64,000 nt of DNA from Ancylobacter novellus. GTDB lineage: Bacteria > Pseudomonadota > Alphaproteobacteria > Rhizobiales > Methylopilaceae. A program made the translations under genes and the position numbers. The notes under the pieces are model-generated. The model worked only from the letters and a program-made list of their open reading frames with translations, was not told the origin of the DNA and made no database searches. This document shows, one piece after another, positions 1 through 7,447 of this stretch. Position 1 is the first letter of the stretch. Every line of letters begins with the position of its first letter. The stretch is from contig QFPN01000003.1 in NCBI GenBank assembly GCA_003241695.1, forward strand, positions 372,001 through 436,000, given 5' to 3'.

Positions 1-498
1 AACGGCGACCTCAACGGCGGCGAAGGCCCCAAAACCTCCTCGAACTTCCCGCCGGTCGTGGTCGACACCGACTACAACGGCTACTCGGTCGAGGACCGCC
101 GCGGCAGCGCGACAGGCGCCGGCATCGCGGCGTTCCAGCCCTCGCCCGACGTCGAGGCGCCGGACGTCTTCCTGATCGCGCCGCGCGGCACGGTGGACGC
201 GGGCGCGGCCGGCATCCGCGTCGCGGGCAACATCAACATCGCGGCCGAGACCGTCGCGAACGCCGACAACATCTCGGTCGGCGGCGCGTCGGTGGGCGTG
301 CCTCAGGTCGCGGTCGCCCCGCTCGGGGCGCTCACGGCCGCGGCGAGCGCCGAAGCCAACGCGGACGCCGCGGCCCCCGGCCAGGACGGCGCCTCCGACC
401 AGGCGTCGATCATCATCGTCGAGGTGCTCGGCTATGGCGGCGGCGACGGCAAGGACTGCCCGCCCGACCAGCCGGACTGCAAGGCCGAAACGCAATGA
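1..498 (+). CDS. Filamentous haemagglutinin-family adhesin, C-terminal end (5' truncated by window)
   Basis: The frame is open from the first base, so only the C-terminal 165 residues are visible. Residues equivalent to PRGTVDAGAAGIRVAGNINI followed by AAETVANADNISVGG match the repeated Gly/Ala/Asn-rich beta-helix style ending of filamentous-haemagglutinin (DUF3739-type) exoproteins. These are normally very large, surface-exposed or secreted by two-partner secretion, and act in adhesion. The extreme C-terminus carries a Cys-containing acidic tail (KDCPPDQPDCKAE). The stop codon overlaps the ATG of the next gene by 4 bp, implying translational coupling to a lytic transglycosylase. A GTG at 58 could be read as a start, but homology-like sequence continues upstream of it, so the gene begins outside the window. 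The family call rests on a short stretch. Confidence 0.7.
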   Translation, partial: NGDLNGGEGPKTSSNFPPVVVDTDYNGYSVEDRRGSATGAGIAAFQPSPDVEAPDVFLIAPRGTVDAGAAGIRVAGNINIAAETVANADNISVGGASVGVPQVAVAPLGALTAAASAEANADAAAPGQDGASDQASIIIVEVLGYGGGDGKDCPPDQPDCKAETQ

Positions 499-1202
499 GG
501 GGCCTCGCCGCGACGCTCGCGGCCGCCGCCTGCGCCGCGCTCATGGGCGGCGCGACGGCGAGCGCCGAGCCGCAGCCGGACTCCCCGGCGCAGGACGCGG
601 CCGCCGCCGTCTCCTCCCTCCCCGCTTCCGGCCGTGCGGCCTATCGCGCGCTGGTCGAACGCGAGAGCGCGCGGCAGGGACTGCCGGCGGAAGTGGCCGA
701 AGCGGTGATGGCGGTCGAGAGCGGCTACGATCCGTCCGCCCGCGGCGGCGCGGGAGAGGTCGGGCTGATGCAGGTCATGCCCGGAACCGCCCGCATGCTC
801 GGCTTTGCGGGCACGACCGACGAACTCGCGGATCCCGCGACCAACATCCGCTACGGCGTGACTTATCTCGCGCGCGCCTGGCGGCTCGCAGGCCAGGACA
901 TCTGCACGGCGACGATGAAATACCGCGCAGGCCACGGCGAAACGCGGTTCTCGCAGCTCTCCGTAAACTACTGCGTCGCCGTGCGCTCGAAGCTGTCGGC
1001 GCGGGGATACGCCGTGACCGGGGTCGTGCCCGCTGCGACGTTCGGCTTCGGGGCGACCGCTCCGCGAGGCGCGCGACTTGCCGGGGGCGGCTGCAGGGGT
1101 CTCTGCCTCAAAGGCTCGGGTCCCGGCACAGACGTCGCCGCACTGAACCAGCGCCTCGAGTCGATCGTCTTCTCGGTGAAGGTGGTGAGCGCGAAACGTT
1201 GA
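495..1202 (+). CDS. Lytic transglycosylase, SLT domain, secreted
   Basis: The 235-residue protein has a signal peptide (about residues 1-24, cleavage near TASA) and an SLT (goose-lysozyme-like) domain at about 45-165. The catalytic Glu is E75 in AVESGYDP; the family motif GLMQVMPGTA follows, and NIRYGVTYLARAW is the usual third motif. Such enzymes cleave the MurNAc-GlcNAc bond in the periplasm, often to open the wall for an envelope machine. The start ATG overlaps the stop of the adhesin gene (ATGA), so the two are co-translated. This suggests local wall remodelling for adhesin export, which is inference. The C-terminal 70 residues are low-complexity with paired cysteines and do not match a domain I know. 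Confidence 0.85.
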   Translation: MRGLAATLAAAACAALMGGATASAEPQPDSPAQDAAAAVSSLPASGRAAYRALVERESARQGLPAEVAEAVMAVESGYDPSARGGAGEVGLMQVMPGTARMLGFAGTTDELADPATNIRYGVTYLARAWRLAGQDICTATMKYRAGHGETRFSQLSVNYCVAVRSKLSARGYAVTGVVPAATFGFGATAPRGARLAGGGCRGLCLKGSGPGTDVAALNQRLESIVFSVKVVSAKR

Positions 1203-1495
1203 AGGCCGGCGAAGAGCCGAAAAGCAATCAACTCAAATTTTTACGGACAGAATTCTAATTCCAGAATCATAATAAAAAATATACGATTCTTCAAGCCTGA
1301 TTTTCTTTAGACAGGAAACATGCAGGAAATATTTTCTAAATGAGTTTTCAAACGAAAACATTGCATTTACATACTCGCCACATATCCGTCTTCAATGTGT
1401 CTTTGAAGCGCCCTAAGAGCGGCGGGCCGGACCCGCGCAGCGAGACCTTTGTCATGGCGCGAGGCGTCCGCATCACGGACGACAAAGGATTCAAG
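1203..1495 (+). promoter_or_regulatory. AT-rich leader/promoter region of the DING-like gene
   Basis: About 290 bases without a convincing gene. Roughly 1225-1400 is strikingly AT-rich for this GC-rich chromosome, with runs such as AATTTTTACG and AATAAAAAATATACG. A reading frame that joins the downstream gene opens at 1340, but its residues before M at 1496 look unstructured and lie outside the signal peptide, so I treat it as untranslated. I looked for an alphaproteobacterial Pho box (CTGTCAT direct repeats) and did not see a clear one. The AT content fits a strong promoter with upstream curvature. Confidence 0.45.
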
Positions 1496-2902
1496 ATGTC
1501 TCACCTCTTCAGGCTGGCGGGCGCCTCCGCGCTCGCGCTCTTCGCCGCCGCGCCGGCCTTCGCCCAGGAGACCATCCGCGGTCAGGGCGCCACGCTTCCC
1601 GCCGGCCTCTACGCCGACTGGTTCAACCCCGGCCCGAACGCGGCGTTCTCCTATTCCTACAACGCCGCGCTGATCCGCCCGAGCGGCGGCTCGATCCCCG
1701 CCAACACCGGCAGCGGCGCCGGCAAGGCGTCGTTCGAAAACCACATGTTCAACAACAACACCTGGTTCCCGGGCGGCTCCGGCACGCCGGCCCAGCCGCT
1801 GCCGTCCGACGTCACGACCGCGCAGAAGGAAGACATCCAGTTCGCCGGCAGCGACGCGATCCTGACGACCGCGGACCTCGACACCTACAACGCCGCGCGC
1901 TGGGGCGACCCGATCCAGGTGCCGAGCGTCGGCACGCCCGTCACGCTCGCCTTCAACAAGGCCAGCCTCACGCTGAAGAAGAAAGGCCCGACCGGGCTCG
2001 TCGACGGCGACGGCAAGCAGGTCGTAGGCAAGATCCTGTATCTCTCCCGCGCGAGCTATTGCGGCATCTTCACCGGCGGCATCTCCCGCTGGAACGACCC
2101 GCTGATCGTCCGTGACAACGGCAAGGCGCCGTCGAACCAGGAGATCAAGGTCGTGGTCCGCAGCGACAGCAGCGGCACCACGGAAATCTTCAGCCGCCAC
2201 CTCGACACGGTCTGCGACGGCAGCGCCGCCGCGGGCGGCTTCTCGTTCCCCTCGACGAACAGCACCGACCCGTCCCAGCCCACCGGCAAGACGACCATCG
2301 CCTGGTCCGACCTGATCCCGTCGGGCCGCCTGATCCCCGCCGCCGGCAGCGGCGGCGTCTCGACCGCGATCGCGAACAACGCCTTTGCGATCGGCTATGT
2401 CAGCCCCGACTACACCGACCTGATCGCGACCCCCGCGGCCGGCGCCGGCTCGCCGGCCCCGTCGACCGCGAACCTGCAGAACCAGTTCGACATCGACAAC
2501 GGCACCTTCAAGAATTACAAGCGTTCGGCTTCGTGGAGCAACGTCGACAGCGCCATGCGCTCGATGACCCCGCCGGCCGTGACCGACTCGGCGCTCGTGT
2601 GGGGCCAGAAGCTCGCGATCCTCGATCCGGTCGTCAACAACCCGACCCAGAAGAACGCCTATCCGATCGTCGGCTTCACCTTCCTCAACTTCTACACCTG
2701 CTACCCGAATTCGAAGATCGCAGGCGTGAAGAGCTTCGCCGAATACGTCTTCAGCAAGAAGAGCGGCGCGAAGGCCCGCGCGGGCGGCTTCACCCCGCTC
2801 TCGACCTCCTTCCGGAACGCCGTCAACGCCCGCCTGTTCGCGACCGGGACCTCCCCCCGCGGCCTGAGCAAGGGCAAGATCTCCGGCTACTGCTCGCTCT
2901 GA
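1496..2902 (+). CDS. DING/PstS-like extracytoplasmic phosphate-binding protein
   Basis: The 468-residue protein starts with a signal peptide ending AAPAFAQ. Start ATG 1496 is chosen because AAAGGA lies 7 bases upstream and the signal peptide begins there. The mature N-terminus GQGATLPAGLYADWF resembles the DING family start (GGGATLP..LY). Further DING/PstS-like blocks follow in order: FAGSDAILT, IQVPSVGTPV, YCGIFTGGISRW, the phosphate-loop SSGTTEIFSRHL, AIGYVSPDY and FLNFYTCYPNS. Four cysteines (YCG, TVC, YTC, GYC) could form two disulfides. DING proteins are high-affinity phosphate binders found in the periplasm or outside the cell. No pstCAB, phoU or type II secretion genes lie in the window, so it is an orphan binding protein beside the adhesin/transglycosylase pair. 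Family assignment is from remembered motifs, not a search. Confidence 0.75.
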   Translation: MSHLFRLAGASALALFAAAPAFAQETIRGQGATLPAGLYADWFNPGPNAAFSYSYNAALIRPSGGSIPANTGSGAGKASFENHMFNNNTWFPGGSGTPAQPLPSDVTTAQKEDIQFAGSDAILTTADLDTYNAARWGDPIQVPSVGTPVTLAFNKASLTLKKKGPTGLVDGDGKQVVGKILYLSRASYCGIFTGGISRWNDPLIVRDNGKAPSNQEIKVVVRSDSSGTTEIFSRHLDTVCDGSAAAGGFSFPSTNSTDPSQPTGKTTIAWSDLIPSGRLIPAAGSGGVSTAIANNAFAIGYVSPDYTDLIATPAAGAGSPAPSTANLQNQFDIDNGTFKNYKRSASWSNVDSAMRSMTPPAVTDSALVWGQKLAILDPVVNNPTQKNAYPIVGFTFLNFYTCYPNSKIAGVKSFAEYVFSKKSGAKARAGGFTPLSTSFRNAVNARLFATGTSPRGLSKGKISGYCSL

Positions 2903-2925
2903 ACCAGCGAACCGGACAAAAAACT

Positions 2926-2952
2926 GGCTGCGCGGCCCCGAGCCGCGCAGCC
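2926..2952. terminator. Bidirectional Rho-independent terminator between the DING-like gene and metZ
   Basis: A perfect 11-bp stem (GGCTGCGCGGC / GCCGCGCAGCC) closes a 5-base loop. On the minus strand it is followed by six U residues (the A-run at 2918-2923), so it is a canonical terminator for metZ. On the plus strand the tail is only weakly T-rich. The two genes are convergent, so it can serve both. Confidence 0.8.
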
Positions 2953-3090
2953 ATTCATGTTTCTGCGGCGGACGAAACCGGCGGATCGACCGCGTCAGGC
3001 TCGCTCGCTTCGGCCGCTGCGCCTCAAACGCGGGTCCACGCCCGAGTTCGCCGCCGGGTGGAGCTTCTTACAACCGACGCCGCCGTCCCG

Positions 3091-4290
3091 TCACACTGCC
3101 TTCAGCGCCGCGTCCAGGTCCTCGATGAGGTCGTCGACGTGCTCGAGCCCGACCGAGAGGCGCAAGGTCGCGTCCACGATGCCGACCGCCTCGCGGTCCG
3201 CAGGCGACAGCCGCTGGTGCGTGGTGGTCGCCGGGTGGGTCAGGATCGACTTGGCGTCGCCGAGATTGTTCGAGATCTTGATCACCTCCAGCGCGTTGCC
3301 GAGCCGGAACGCCTCCGCCTTGCCGCCGTCGACCCGGAAGGCGACCAGCGTGCCGCCGCCGGCCATCTGGCGTTTCACGAGATCGGCCTGCGGATGGTCC
3401 GCGCGCCCGCAATAAGCGAGCCTCGTGATCTTCGGATGCGCGGCAAGATAATCGGCGATCGCGGCCGCGTTCGCCTGCATCTTCTCCACCCGGAGCGACA
3501 GCGTCTCGAGCCCCTTGGCGAGCGTCCAGGCGTTGAAAGGCGAGAGCGACGGACCGGTCTGGCGCAGGAAGGTGTGGAGGTGGTCCATGACGAACTTCTC
3601 CGAGCCCAGCACCATGCCGCCGAGCGTGCGGCCCTGCCCGTCGATGTGCTTTGTGGCTGAATAGACCACGACGTCGGCGCCGAGCTTGAGCGGTTTCTGC
3701 AGGATCGGCGTCGCGAACACGTTGTCGACCACCAAGAGCGCTCCCGCCTCGTGGGCGATCTTCGCGATCGCCTCGATGTCGTAGACCTCGAGCGTCGGAT
3801 TGGTGGGGGTCTCGATGAAGAACGCCTTGGTCTCGGGCCTGACCGCCGCGCGCCACTGGTCGAGGTCGCCGCCGTCGACGAGCGTGGACGGCACGCCGAA
3901 GCGCGGCAGCAGGTCCTCGACCACATAGCGGCAGGAGCCGAACAGCGCCTTGGCGGCGACGACGTGGTCGCCGGCCTTCACCTGGCAGAGCATCGCGGCG
4001 GTCACGGCCGCCATGCCGGAGGCGGTGGCGCGGCCGGTTTCGGCGCCTTCGAGCGCGATCATGCGCTTCTCGAAGGTCGACACCGTCGGGTTCGAGAAGC
4101 GCGAATAGATGAACCCGGGATCGCGCCCGTCGAAGCGGGCCTCGGCCGCCTCCATGGTGTCGTAAGCGAAGCCCGAGGTCAGGAACATCGCTTCCGACAT
4201 CTCGCCATAGCCCGATCGCGCCTCGGCCTCGTGGATGAGGCGGGTGGCGTCCTTGAGCTGGCGGTCTTTCGGAAGCGGTGCGCGGGCCAT
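3091..4290 (-). CDS. metZ: O-succinylhomoserine sulfhydrylase (methionine biosynthesis)
   Basis: This 399-residue PLP enzyme of the Cys/Met metabolism family forms homocysteine directly from an O-acylhomoserine and sulfide. The PLP lysine is K214 in SATKHIDGQGR. Upstream are the tetramer/cofactor motif YSRFSNPT (about 62-69), SGMAA (91-95), ETPTNPT and VVDNVFATP. The SATKHIDGQGR form and ISNNLGD near the C-terminus fit MetZ better than MetB or MetY. ATG 4290 is chosen over the longer frame from 4452 because it has GAGG about 9 bases upstream and the extension is unstructured. The gene is monocistronic, convergent with the DING-like gene and divergent from dcd. The exact acyl donor cannot be decided from sequence alone. 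Confidence 0.9.
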   Translation of the reverse strand: MARAPLPKDRQLKDATRLIHEAEARSGYGEMSEAMFLTSGFAYDTMEAAEARFDGRDPGFIYSRFSNPTVSTFEKRMIALEGAETGRATASGMAAVTAAMLCQVKAGDHVVAAKALFGSCRYVVEDLLPRFGVPSTLVDGGDLDQWRAAVRPETKAFFIETPTNPTLEVYDIEAIAKIAHEAGALLVVDNVFATPILQKPLKLGADVVVYSATKHIDGQGRTLGGMVLGSEKFVMDHLHTFLRQTGPSLSPFNAWTLAKGLETLSLRVEKMQANAAAIADYLAAHPKITRLAYCGRADHPQADLVKRQMAGGGTLVAFRVDGGKAEAFRLGNALEVIKISNNLGDAKSILTHPATTTHQRLSPADREAVGIVDATLRLSVGLEHVDDLIEDLDAALKAV

Positions 4291-4492
4291 GGGAAGCGAC
4301 CTCGGAGACGGCCGGGCCGCGACGGGCCGAAAAGCCCTTTGGCGTCGCGCGTCCGGCCTTTTAGCGGTTTCGTTTAACGTGGCTGCAAGCCGGCCGGCCC
4401 AAAGAACCACGGGGAATGAGGGTGAGTTACGCCCGGCGGCGCTTGGCGTCAACGGCGCTTGCCGATAAAGCCGGATATCGACCGTTCAACGC

Positions 4493-4584
4493 CCGTCATG
4501 CCCGGCGAAGCCGGGTCCACGACGTCGGCGGAGAGCGCGACGCAGCGAAGTCGTGGATGCCCGAGACAAGCTCGGGCATGACGG
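4493..4584. repeat. Intergenic palindromic repeat (cloverleaf type), copy A
   Basis: The outer arms CCGTCATGCCCG and CGGGCATGACGG are perfect inverted repeats at the two ends. Inside are two small hairpins (CCCGGC-GAA-GCCGGG and CCCGAG-ACAAG-CTCGGG) and a second pair TCCACGAC / GTCGTGGA. The whole unit can fold as a three-armed cloverleaf. A second copy with the same arms lies at 44800-44892, and a diverged variant at 33786-33897. It sits just upstream of dcd. Confidence 0.85.
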
Positions 4585-4605
4585 TCAGCAGTTCGGGAGC
4601 GGGCC

Positions 4606-5703
4606 TTGCCCAACGTGGACGAAACCGGCGGCATCCTTCCCGCGCAGGCGATCGAGCGGCTGATCGCGGAGGGCGCGATCGCGCTCGATCGGCCGGCGGC
4701 GCCCGACCAGATCCAGCCCGCGAGCCTCGATCTCAGGCTCGGGACGGTGGTGCACCGCGTGCGCGCGAGCTTCCTGCCGGGCGGGGGCGTTTCCGTCGCC
4801 GAGCGGCTGAAGGAGCTGACGCTTCACACGATCGACCTCGAGCGCGGCGCGGTGCTGGAAACGGGCTGCGTCTACATCGCGCCGCTGATGGAGCGGCTCG
4901 CGCTGCCGGCCGACGTCGCGGCGGCGGCGAACCCGAAAAGCTCCACCGGCCGCCTCGACGTCTTCACCCGCGTCATCGCCGACGGCGCGCGCGCCTTCGA
5001 CCAGGTCCCGGCCGGCTATTCCGGCCCGCTGTTCGCCGAGATTTCCCCCCGCACGTTTCCGGTGCTCGCCCGCGCGGGCTCGCGCCTCTCGCAGCTCAGA
5101 CTCCGCCGCGGCGAGGCGCGCCTTTCGGACGGCGAGCTCGCCGCGCTTCAGGCCCGCTCGCGGCTCGTCGACGACGACGCCGTCGACGTGCGCGGCGGCG
5201 TCGCGGTCACGGTCGATCTCCAGGGCGACGGCGAGGGCCTCGTCGGCTGGCGGGCGAAGCGCCACACCGGCGTCGTCGACGTCGACGCCCCGGCGGCCCA
5301 TGCGGTCGGGGAGTTCTGGGAGCCGATCCGCGCCGGCCGCTCGGGCCTCATCCTCGATCCCGGCCAGTTCTACATCCTCGCCTCGCGCGAGGCCGTGCAG
5401 GTGCCCCCGGACCACGCCGCCGAGATGACGCCCTTCGACCCGCTGGTCGGCGAGTTCCGGGTGCACTACGCGGGCTTCTTCGATCCGGGCTTCGGCCATT
5501 CGGAGGCCGGCGGCGCAGGCGCCCGCGCGGTGCTCGAGGTGCGCTCCCACGAGGTGCCGTTCATCCTGGAACACGCCCAGACCGTCGGCCGCCTCGTCTA
5601 CGAACGCATGCTGGAGCGCCCGAAGACGCTCTACGGCGAGATGAAGACATCGAACTATCAGGGCCAGAAGCTCAAGCTTTCAAAGCACTTCCTCGCGCCA
5701 TAA
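4606..5703 (+). CDS. dcd: dCTP deaminase, two-module alphaproteobacterial form
   Basis: Converts dCTP to dUTP for thymidylate synthesis. At 365 residues it is about twice the length of E. coli Dcd and is typical of the alphaproteobacterial form with two dUTPase-like modules. The first module has QPASLDLRLG and ANPKSSTGRLDVFTRVI, followed by DQVPAGYSGPLFAEISPRTF with the likely catalytic Glu. The second contains GRSGLILDPGQFYILASRE and HYAGFFDPGFG, which repeats the same core, followed by EVRSHEVPFILEHAQTVGRLVYERM. The TTG start at 4606 has GGGAG upstream; a GTG at 4615 is an alternative. It is a stand-alone gene preceded by palindromic repeat copy A. Confidence 0.9.
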   Translation: MPNVDETGGILPAQAIERLIAEGAIALDRPAAPDQIQPASLDLRLGTVVHRVRASFLPGGGVSVAERLKELTLHTIDLERGAVLETGCVYIAPLMERLALPADVAAAANPKSSTGRLDVFTRVIADGARAFDQVPAGYSGPLFAEISPRTFPVLARAGSRLSQLRLRRGEARLSDGELAALQARSRLVDDDAVDVRGGVAVTVDLQGDGEGLVGWRAKRHTGVVDVDAPAAHAVGEFWEPIRAGRSGLILDPGQFYILASREAVQVPPDHAAEMTPFDPLVGEFRVHYAGFFDPGFGHSEAGGAGARAVLEVRSHEVPFILEHAQTVGRLVYERMLERPKTLYGEMKTSNYQGQKLKLSKHFLAP

Positions 5704-5752
5704 CGGCGCGCGACCTGCTTGGCGGCAGCCGAACGCTGCGGCCAGGCAGGCG

Positions 5753-6121
5753 TCAGACGGGCCTGACCGGCTTGATCTTGAGCTGGTCCACCGCCCAGAG
5801 CCAACGCCCGTCATCCTGCCGCCGGGCGATCTCGGCCGAGACGGTTCCGTTCGCCGACAGGGCGACCGTCAAGGCGATCGGACCGTTCACGACCGGTTCG
5901 AGAACCTCCGGCGCCGGAAACTCCGACCGCCGGCCGAGCAGGTCCGCATAGAACTGGCGGATCTCTGCGTGGCCGCGGGCGACCGGCGCCCCGGCGGCAA
6001 GCGTCGCGTCCGGCTCGTAGAGCGAGACCAGCCCGTCGACGTCGCCGGCGTTCGCGAACTCGACGAACAGGCGCGTGAGCTCCTGCGGTTCGGACGCGGT
6101 CTTGCGTGACGCTTCGCTCAT
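5753..6121 (-). CDS. SnoaL-like / NTF2-fold protein
   Basis: The 122-residue protein has the pattern of the NTF2-like SnoaL/DUF4440 superfamily. It opens with a helix (LTRLFVEFANAGDVDGLVSLYEPDATL), then ARGHAEIRQFYADLL, then a beta-rich C-terminal half ending RWLWAVDQLKI. Members are small alpha+beta barrels used as isomerases, hydrolases or ligand-binding subunits, so no substrate can be inferred. It is convergent with dcd and lies 41 bases downstream of the OsmC gene on the same strand, so the two may be cotranscribed. Confidence 0.65.
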   Translation of the reverse strand: MSEASRKTASEPQELTRLFVEFANAGDVDGLVSLYEPDATLAAGAPVARGHAEIRQFYADLLGRRSEFPAPEVLEPVVNGPIALTVALSANGTVSAEIARRQDDGRWLWAVDQLKIKPVRPV

Positions 6122-6162
6122 GTCTCTCTCCCTTCAAACGGGCGCCGCTTCTGCGGACGACG

Positions 6163-6606
6163 CTATTTCAGACGACGGCCCTCCTGATCGGACACCGTGA
6201 CCGAGACGGGCACGCCCGCCTTGACGCTTTCCGAGACGGTGCAGAAGCGCTCGAACTGGGCGAGCGCGCGCGCCGTGCGGTCGGGGTCGGCGATCGGAGC
6301 GCCGAGCGTGATCGCGACCTCGATCGCGTCGATGCGGAGCCTGCCTTCGGCGTTGCGGCCGAGGACGCAGCTCGCCTCCGCGTGAAGACCGTCGGCGTTC
6401 TGCCCGAACTTGCCGAGCGCGAAGACGAGGCTGGCGCACAGGCAGTTCGCGACGCCCGCGACGACGAGCTGCTCCGGAGCGGGCCCCTCCCCGTCTCCGA
6501 TCGGCTCGGCTTCGTCGACCGTCAGATGCGGGATCAGCGCGCCGAAATCGATCGAGAAGACATAGCCGCGCTCGCGCCTGATGCTGATGCGGGGTTCGGG
6601 TTCCAT
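6163..6606 (-). CDS. OsmC-family protein (probable thiol peroxidase-type)
   Basis: The 147-residue protein has the OsmC/Ohr fold signature: GPAPEQLVVAGVANCLCASLVFAL at about 42-64 with C55 and C57, and a second cysteine C80 in AEASC. In OsmC and Ohr two spaced cysteines reduce organic hydroperoxides, and C55/C57 and C80 occupy comparable places. The C-terminal half (FERFCTVSESVKAGVPVSVTV) also follows the family, which has a CTVS motif. Many OsmC proteins of this short kind have no proven peroxidase activity, so function is inferred. It probably heads a two-gene minus-strand unit with the SnoaL-like gene and is divergent from the oxalate island. Confidence 0.8.
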   Translation of the reverse strand: MEPEPRISIRRERGYVFSIDFGALIPHLTVDEAEPIGDGEGPAPEQLVVAGVANCLCASLVFALGKFGQNADGLHAEASCVLGRNAEGRLRIDAIEVAITLGAPIADPDRTARALAQFERFCTVSESVKAGVPVSVTVSDQEGRRLK

Positions 6607-6709
6607 CCGCGCCTTCCTCGTCGAAGCCGATTGCCTGCGAACATGGAACGACCGAGCCGCCGGGACCGTTCACGCGGCGCGCTCTCGGGACGGGCCGCCG
6701 AGTTCGCCC

Positions 6710-6746
6710 TTGACAGATCACGGCCCGCTGGCATACCAAATACCAA
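6710..6746 (+). promoter_or_regulatory. Promoter with oxalate-island operator (site 1)
   Basis: A consensus -35 TTGACA lies at 6710-6715. Seventeen bases downstream, the -10 position overlaps an imperfect palindrome CTGGCAT-N5-ATACCAA at 6728-6746. The same 7-5-7 architecture appears at 12768-12788 and 12933-12951, flanking oxc and oxlT. A repressor bound here would block the -10, so it is probably an operator for the PAS-frc unit. The regulator is not in the window; TGGTAT/ATACCA half-sites are common among GntR-type proteins, which is only a suggestion. Confidence 0.6.
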
Positions 6747-6894
6747 TTCGGATAGGCAACCACGGTTCATGCAAGGCGGCGTTCCCGACGAACGCGCTGT
6801 CGAACAAGGGAAGCCCGGACGGATCGCTGGCCCGAAACCATCCGCAAGGATCGCGCAGGCCGGTTCGACGACTGCAACATGGATCGGCTCTCTG

Positions 6895-7365
6895 ATGGCG
6901 GACGTCATCAATCTTGCTGACCTGATCGCGACCGCCGGAGACGCGGTGATCGTCTCCGACGCCGCGGGCGCGATCGTCGTCTGGAATCCGGCCGCGGAAC
7001 GCATTTTCGGCTTCGCCGAAGCCGAGGCGCTGGGGCGCACGCTCGACATCATCACGCCCGAGCGGCATCGCGAGCGCCATTGGTCCGGTTACGCCAAGTC
7101 GATGGAGACGGGCGAGACCCGCTACGGCGACGGCGAACTGCTGCGGGTGCCGGCGCTGCGCAAGGACGGGAGCCAGATCTCGATCGCCTTCACGGTCGGG
7201 ATGCTGCTCGGCGCCGACGGACGGCCGGTCGGCGTCTCGGCGATCGTCCGGGACGAGACCAGCCGCTTCGAGGGCGACCGCCGGACGCGCAAGCGCCTCG
7301 CGGAACTCGAAGGCAAGGTCAAGGAACTCGAGGCGCGGACAGGCGTCCGCGCAGGGAACGCATAA
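6895..7365 (+). CDS. Stand-alone PAS sensor protein, possible haem-PAS
   Basis: The 156-residue protein is a single PAS domain (about 8-125) followed by a short charged helix (RRTRKRLAELEGKVKELEARTG) that could form a coiled coil. DAVIVSDAAGAIVVWNPAAERIFGF is the N-cap/beta-scaffold of the fold. HWSGY at about 62-66 occupies the place of the FixL haem-ligand segment (HDGY), and ALRKDGSQISIAFTVG matches the following FixL region, so H62 could bind haem. There is no kinase or output domain. It begins the unit that continues into frc 82 bases later. Start ATG 6895 is chosen because the PAS fold begins there; its ribosome site is weak. Haem binding is inference. Confidence 0.75.
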   Translation: MADVINLADLIATAGDAVIVSDAAGAIVVWNPAAERIFGFAEAEALGRTLDIITPERHRERHWSGYAKSMETGETRYGDGELLRVPALRKDGSQISIAFTVGMLLGADGRPVGVSAIVRDETSRFEGDRRTRKRLAELEGKVKELEARTGVRAGNA

Positions 7366-7447
7366 GCATGAGCGGGTCGCCCGGCGGCCCGTTTGGACAA
7401 AACCAACACCGCTCGGAAAAGAGCGACACAGCGGAGAGAGACCCAAG

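Noticed and set aside
1340..1495. N-terminal extension of the DING-like gene from 1340
   Set aside because: It adds 52 residues before a clear signal peptide, lies in AT-rich sequence and lacks a ribosome site; AAAGGA and the signal peptide point to 1496.
1203..1495. Pho box for the DING-like gene
   Set aside because: No clear CTGTCAT direct repeat at the right spacing was found.
3068..3856. Overlapping 262-residue minus-strand frame across metZ
   Set aside because: Arg/Gly/Pro-rich shadow of the metZ reading frame; no domain.
6106..6894. N-terminal extension of the PAS protein back to 6106
   Set aside because: It is antisense to the OsmC gene and crosses the promoter at 6710; the PAS fold begins at 6895.
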